The notes under the pieces were generated by a model that was not told the DNA's origin, searched no databases, and saw only the letters and a list, made by a program, of their open reading frames with translations. Shown here piece by piece: positions 61,063-64,000 of a stretch of 64,000 nucleotides of DNA (position 1 is its first letter; every line of letters begins with the position of its first letter). Where the stretch lies: assembly GCA_030645235.1 (NCBI GenBank), contig JAUSMV010000030.1, positions 682,001-746,000 of the forward strand, in the 5' to 3' direction. A program made the position numbers and the translations under genes. The DNA comes from Parvibaculum sp. Lineage in GTDB: Bacteria > Pseudomonadota > Alphaproteobacteria > Parvibaculales > Parvibaculaceae.

Positions 61063-62127
61063 ATGGCGAACCCTGCTGACACGACAACAAAACGCGGTTC
61101 TTCGGACAGTGACATGACGGGCAAGGCCGTCGTCATCGGCCTCAACGCCGCGATTGTCACCGTGTCGGAAGATCTGCCCAAAATTCTTGTGGTACCGCAG
61201 GCAGGTGCCAGCGGTACCACATCTGAAAGCTGGGACGCGCTTCCCTTCGGTCCGTTCGATCCGCTGCGCCATCGCACGCTCGACATCGGGTTGCGCGACT
61301 GGGTGCAGGAGCAAACGCATCTGCAGCTCGGTTATGTCGAACAGCTCTATACATTCGGTGATCGTGGTCGCAACGCGATGGAAGTCAACGAAGCGGGCGC
61401 GCATGTCGTCTCGGTCGGCTATCTGGCGCTCACACGTACGCATGAGAGCGAGCAAGAGGGTGCGGCGTGGCGCGACTGGTATCAGTTTTTCCCGTGGGAA
61501 GACTGGCGCGACGGTAAGCCTGCGATCATTGACCAGACGATTGCGCCTCTGTTGCGCGAGTGGTCTGCCGGACAAGCGGACGCCAGCCCCGAAGAACTCT
61601 CGCGCGGCAAGCGGCGCGACCGCATGCGGCTTTATTTCGGACTTGATGGCGTCCAATGGGACGATGAAAAGGTGCTTGAGCGCTATGAGCTTCTCTATGA
61701 AGCAGGTCTGTTGCGCGAAGCTGCCCGCGACGGACGGCGCAATGCACAAGCTACTCACGCAGGCGCCGGCCATGATCTGATGATCGGCTTGCCGATGCAG
61801 TTTGATCATCGCCGCATTTTGGCGACCGCCATGAGCCGCCTTCGCGCCAAACTCAAATACCGCCCCGTCGCCTTCGAGCTGATGCCGCCCGTGTTCACGC
61901 TCTACGAATTGCAGCGCACGGTGGAAGCGTTGCTCGGTCTCCACGTCCACAAACAAAATTTCCGCCGCCTCGTTGAAAAAGGCGGCCTCGTCGAGCGCAC
62001 CGGCAAAATGACGACGCGTACCGGTGGCCGCCCCGCCGAACAATTCCGCTTCCGCCGCGAAGTGCTGAACGAACGCCCCGCACCGGGCCTGCGCCTCGCG
62101 CCGTCCAAAAGCCGTGCGGTGAGTTAG
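61063..62127 (+). CDS. nadQ: NUDIX-related NAD biosynthesis regulator (NadQ/NrtR type)
   Basis: 354 residues from ATG 61063. An N-terminal NUDIX-like domain (VVIGLNAAIVTVSEDLPKIL) has lost the catalytic box: where REx2EExG should be, it reads LRDWVQEQTHLQLG. The C-terminal winged helix is the NrtR/NadQ type (FTLYELQRTVEALLGLHVHK, then NFRRLVEKGGLVERTG and GGRPAEQFRFRREV). NadQ represses nad genes in alphaproteobacteria and responds to an NAD-related signal. Two ATGCTCAA-type operators lie over the nadA promoter 500 bases downstream, which supports the assignment. Confidence 0.85.
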   Translation: MANPADTTTKRGSSDSDMTGKAVVIGLNAAIVTVSEDLPKILVVPQAGASGTTSESWDALPFGPFDPLRHRTLDIGLRDWVQEQTHLQLGYVEQLYTFGDRGRNAMEVNEAGAHVVSVGYLALTRTHESEQEGAAWRDWYQFFPWEDWRDGKPAIIDQTIAPLLREWSAGQADASPEELSRGKRRDRMRLYFGLDGVQWDDEKVLERYELLYEAGLLREAARDGRRNAQATHAGAGHDLMIGLPMQFDHRRILATAMSRLRAKLKYRPVAFELMPPVFTLYELQRTVEALLGLHVHKQNFRRLVEKGGLVERTGKMTTRTGGRPAEQFRFRREVLNERPAPGLRLAPSKSRAVS

Positions 62128-62135
62128 GCAGATTC

Positions 62136-62549
62136 ATGAAAGATATTTCACTCAAAGCTGTGCTTATCAGTTCCGTTTTCAACTTCGTGCTGATGGTACT
62201 GCTCATCATCGTGCTTGGTGCGATCTATACCGCGTACATGACATCAACCAACAGCGCGATGAGCGAAGCCGAAATTATATCTTCATTTGAGGCATCGTGG
62301 TTTTCCATGCTCGCGCTTATCGCACCTTTGCCCGCAGGCTATCTCGCCGCATCAATTGCCAAGCGGCGCCCCTATCTCCATAGCCTTTTGTCTTCCAGCC
62401 TCAACGTGCTCTGGGGTGTCTTCTGCATGATCTTCCTCGTGCCGGTCACACTCATCATGCTGCCAATGCTCGTCATCAATGTGGCCCTCAGCCTCGCAGG
62501 CGGCTGGCTTTGGATTCAAAGACATAAATTTCGTCGTTCGGCTGATTGA
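62136..62549 (+). CDS. Small integral membrane protein of unknown function
   Basis: 137 residues with four hydrophobic stretches (about 8-33, 53-72, 84-104, 106-127). Positive residues after helix 2 (AKRRPYLH) and at the end (RHKFRRSAD) suggest both are cytoplasmic. No family recognised. Starts nine bases after the NadQ stop and lies before the nadA promoter, so it belongs to the phosphatase-NadQ transcript. Confidence 0.7.
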   Translation: MKDISLKAVLISSVFNFVLMVLLIIVLGAIYTAYMTSTNSAMSEAEIISSFEASWFSMLALIAPLPAGYLAASIAKRRPYLHSLLSSSLNVLWGVFCMIFLVPVTLIMLPMLVINVALSLAGGWLWIQRHKFRRSAD

Positions 62550-62636
62550 TCATGTCGGCCTGAAAAACGGCTCATTCCCTTGCGTCAAGGGTCTTCCCAG
62601 GTCCTAAGACCTGTCGCCGCAGCTTCATATTTGTGG

Positions 62637-62666
62637 TTGACGCTTGATAATGCTCAAGCGTAGCAT
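62637..62666 (+). promoter_or_regulatory. Promoter of nadA
   Basis: TTGACG (62637-62642), 18-nt spacer, TAGCAT (62661-62666). The upstream NadQ operator fills the space between -35 and -10. Confidence 0.5.
62650..62666. promoter_or_regulatory. NadQ operator 1
   Basis: ATGCTCAAGCGTAGCAT, imperfect palindrome (5-bp arms), 14/17 identical to operator 2. Lies between the -35 and -10 of the predicted nadA promoter. Confidence 0.7.
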
Positions 62667-62722
62667 ATCTCTAATGAAGGCCGGCCCTCATTGGAGGTGT
62701 CGGTGTTTTTGATCCCGATAAT

Positions 62723-62739
62723 ATGCTCAAGTTGAGCAT
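62723..62739. promoter_or_regulatory. NadQ operator 2
   Basis: ATGCTCAA-G-TTGAGCAT, a perfect palindrome with 8-bp arms, just before the AGGAG ribosome site of nadA. Starts 73 bp, about seven helical turns, after operator 1. Confidence 0.8.
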
Positions 62740-62756
62740 TATTAGGAGATACGAAG

Positions 62757-63830
62757 ATGGCACTGGCAGGCGAACTCACCCGCGAAACAGCGCTCGTAAA
62801 GCCGAAGGCGCGCGTGTTCAAACCGGTCGATATGCCGGAGCTTGAATACACGCCCGGTCTCGCCAAAGAGATGGCGCCGCTTTATGAAAAAGTGAAGAAC
62901 GTCATCCCCTCGGTCGAGTGGCCCTTCTTTGCGCCCTATATCCACGCGATCAACCGTCTGAAGAAAGAGCGCGACGCCGTCATCCTCGCGCATAACTATC
63001 AGACGCCGGAAATCTTCCATGGCGTCGCCGACATTGCAGGCGACAGCCTTCAGCTTGCCAAGGAAGCCACCAAGGTTGAGGCAAGCGTCATCATCCAGTG
63101 CGGCGTTCACTTCATGGCGGAAACGTCAAAGCTGCTGAACCCCACAAAGACCGTGCTGATCCCGGACGTTAAAGCCGGTTGCTCGCTCGCAGATTCAATC
63201 ACAGGTGCCGACGTGCGCCTGCTGCGCGAAACCTATCCGGGCGTGCCGATCATCACCTATGTGAACACGTCGGCGGAAGTGAAAGCTGAAAGCGACATTT
63301 GCTGCACATCATCCAACGCCCTCAAGATCGTTGAGAGCTTCGGCGTTGACCGCGTGCTCTGTATCCCCGACGAATATCTCGCGCAAAACATCGCCAAGCA
63401 GACAGACGTAAAAGTCATTGCCTGGAAGGGTCACTGCGAAGTGCATGAGCGTTTCACGCCTGAAGAATTGCGCCAGTACCGCAAGGACGATCCGAACATC
63501 GTCATCATCGCGCATCCCGAATGCCCGCCTGCCGTTGTGGCAGAAGCTGATTTTTCGGGTTCCACAAGCGGCATGATCGACTGGGTGAAGAAGAACAAGC
63601 CCGCCCGCGTCGTCATGGTGACGGAATGCTCGATGAGCGACAACGTGGCGGTCGAAAACCCCGACGTTGAGTTTGTGCGGCCCTGCAATCTCTGCCCGCA
63701 TATGAAGCGTATTTCGCTCAAGAACATTCTCGACAGCCTCGTCTATATGCGTGAGGAAGTGACCGTCGATCCCCTGATCGCCGGCCGCGCGCGTCTTGCC
63801 GTCGAGCGGATGATCAATCTCAAGAACTGA
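62757..63830 (+). CDS. nadA: Quinolinate synthase
   Basis: 357 residues. A [4Fe-4S] enzyme that condenses iminoaspartate and dihydroxyacetone phosphate to quinolinate. Typical motifs are [60 protein letters not shown] and the final [16 protein letters not shown]. The cysteines of the first, second and last segments are the cluster ligands. AGGAG at 62745 precedes ATG 62757. The regulated first gene of the nadA-nadB run. Confidence 0.97.
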   Translation: MALAGELTRETALVKPKARVFKPVDMPELEYTPGLAKEMAPLYEKVKNVIPSVEWPFFAPYIHAINRLKKERDAVILAHNYQTPEIFHGVADIAGDSLQLAKEATKVEASVIIQCGVHFMAETSKLLNPTKTVLIPDVKAGCSLADSITGADVRLLRETYPGVPIITYVNTSAEVKAESDICCTSSNALKIVESFGVDRVLCIPDEYLAQNIAKQTDVKVIAWKGHCEVHERFTPEELRQYRKDDPNIVIIAHPECPPAVVAEADFSGSTSGMIDWVKKNKPARVVMVTECSMSDNVAVENPDVEFVRPCNLCPHMKRISLKNILDSLVYMREEVTVDPLIAGRARLAVERMINLKN

Positions 63831-63853
63831 CGAACACGTTTCGAGAGGCTTCC

Positions 63854-64000
63854 ATGTCTCAACGCAAAATAGTTGATGCCGGCGACGTGCTGATCGTCGG
63901 TGCGGGCCTTGCCGGTCTTTTCACAGCATTGAAGCTCGCGCCGCGTGCTGTCACTGTGCTCGCCGCCGCGCCTATCGGTGATGGTGCGTCGAGTGCGTGG
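63854..64000 (+). CDS. nadB: L-aspartate oxidase, N-terminal fragment
   Basis: 49 codons to the right edge of the window. [20 protein letters not shown] then [10 protein letters not shown] is the FAD-binding dinucleotide fold of NadB, with [11 protein letters not shown] as the GxGxxG motif. Family role: aspartate to iminoaspartate, the substrate of NadA. The gene starts 23 bases after nadA and ends beyond the window. Confidence 0.9.
   Translation, partial: MSQRKIVDAGDVLIVGAGLAGLFTALKLAPRAVTVLAAAPIGDGASSAW

Noticed and set aside
60895-62043. 382-codon open frame antisense to the phosphatase and nadQ genes
   Set aside because: No recognisable domain and typical reverse-frame composition; the sense strand has well-supported genes.
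62598-62613. CAGGTC-CTAA-GACCTG hairpin upstream of the nadA promoter
   Set aside because: Only 6 bp with no T-run; too weak to call as a terminator or riboswitch.
1-64000. tRNA, rRNA, transposase, integrase or phage genes
   Set aside because: No T-loop consensus with an acceptor stem, no rRNA stretch and no mobile-element protein were found on reading both strands.

Overview
The window looks like an ordinary chromosomal stretch of an alphaproteobacterium. GC is near 58-60% by eye and genes are densely packed on both strands. Typical lineage markers are present: usg, a TIGR02301-family protein, the tlyA-dxs-ispA-xseB-histone-deacetylase block, the DnaJ-like/fabI/aroC block, an NadQ-type NAD regulator with nadA-nadB, and an ECF sigma factor with an NrsF (DUF1109) partner. 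The order cannot be fixed from sequence alone; a Hyphomicrobiales-, Parvibaculum- or Rhizomicrobium-like organism would fit. No tRNA, rRNA, CRISPR array, transposase, integrase or phage gene was seen.

Layout. 1-6.7 kb: start of an acyl-CoA synthetase (minus), amidase, a possible orphan immunity-like gene, class III aminotransferase with a small beta-barrel protein, a palindromic repeat pair, an SDR, a cation efflux pump and PdxH. 6.9-11.4 kb: two envelope proteins (glycine-zipper lipoprotein, Sel1 repeats), a DnaJ-like chaperone, FabI, AroC. 11.4-18.6 kb, all minus: methyltransferase, RNA m5U methyltransferase, TlyA, Dxs, IspA, XseB, histone deacetylase-like amidohydrolase. This couples isoprenoid precursor synthesis to RNA modification genes. 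18.7-24.4 kb: GST, MBL-fold hydrolase, acyl-CoA dehydrogenase, SDR and a Sua5-type threonylcarbamoyl-AMP synthase. 24.4-24.6 kb: a candidate 6S RNA with its own promoter and terminator. 24.8-35.7 kb: chemoreceptor, YqhA, VOC protein, serine hydrolase plus FAD oxidase, CorC/HlyC protein, GNAT, exported alpha/beta hydrolase, SRAP protein, Zur with a Zur box, a small exported protein. 35.7-40.1 kb: SDR, TIGR02301 protein, then an ArsR-SRPBCC-transglutaminase-DUF899 operon. 40.1-49.3 kb: ThDP enzyme, LysE exporter, feruloyl-CoA synthase, AcuI-like reductase, usg, dihydroorotase, GT9 glycosyltransferase, YgfZ. 49.4-51.6 kb: an ECF sigma/NrsF module with two small exported proteins, one built of MxKDx pentapeptide repeats. 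51.7-64 kb: Tag glycosylase, bactofilin, KAS III, a Lon-like protease with two universal stress proteins, HD protein, a phosphatase, NadQ and the nad genes.

Regulation is the most rewarding part. Four circuits can be read from the DNA. (1) NadQ-type operators, two copies 73 bp apart, sit over the nadA promoter. (2) A Zur box abuts the zur start codon. (3) A near-perfect 20-bp palindrome contains the start codon of the ArsR gene and recurs, 18/20 identical, in front of a GST gene 18 kb away. (4) Two GTAACT-N16-CG(A/T)A promoters, like those known for SigF/ECF16, precede the sigma operon and a small exported protein. Other DNA-level features are a 12-bp inverted repeat between divergent genes, a hairpin that appears to hide a ribosome binding site, a 13-nt five-unit array in front of the bactofilin gene, tandem terminators, and several families of intergenic palindromes. 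No wholly new system is obvious. The best candidates for new biology are the ArsR/GST regulon, the small exported MxKDx proteins next to the sigma factor, and the unannotated 6S-like RNA.
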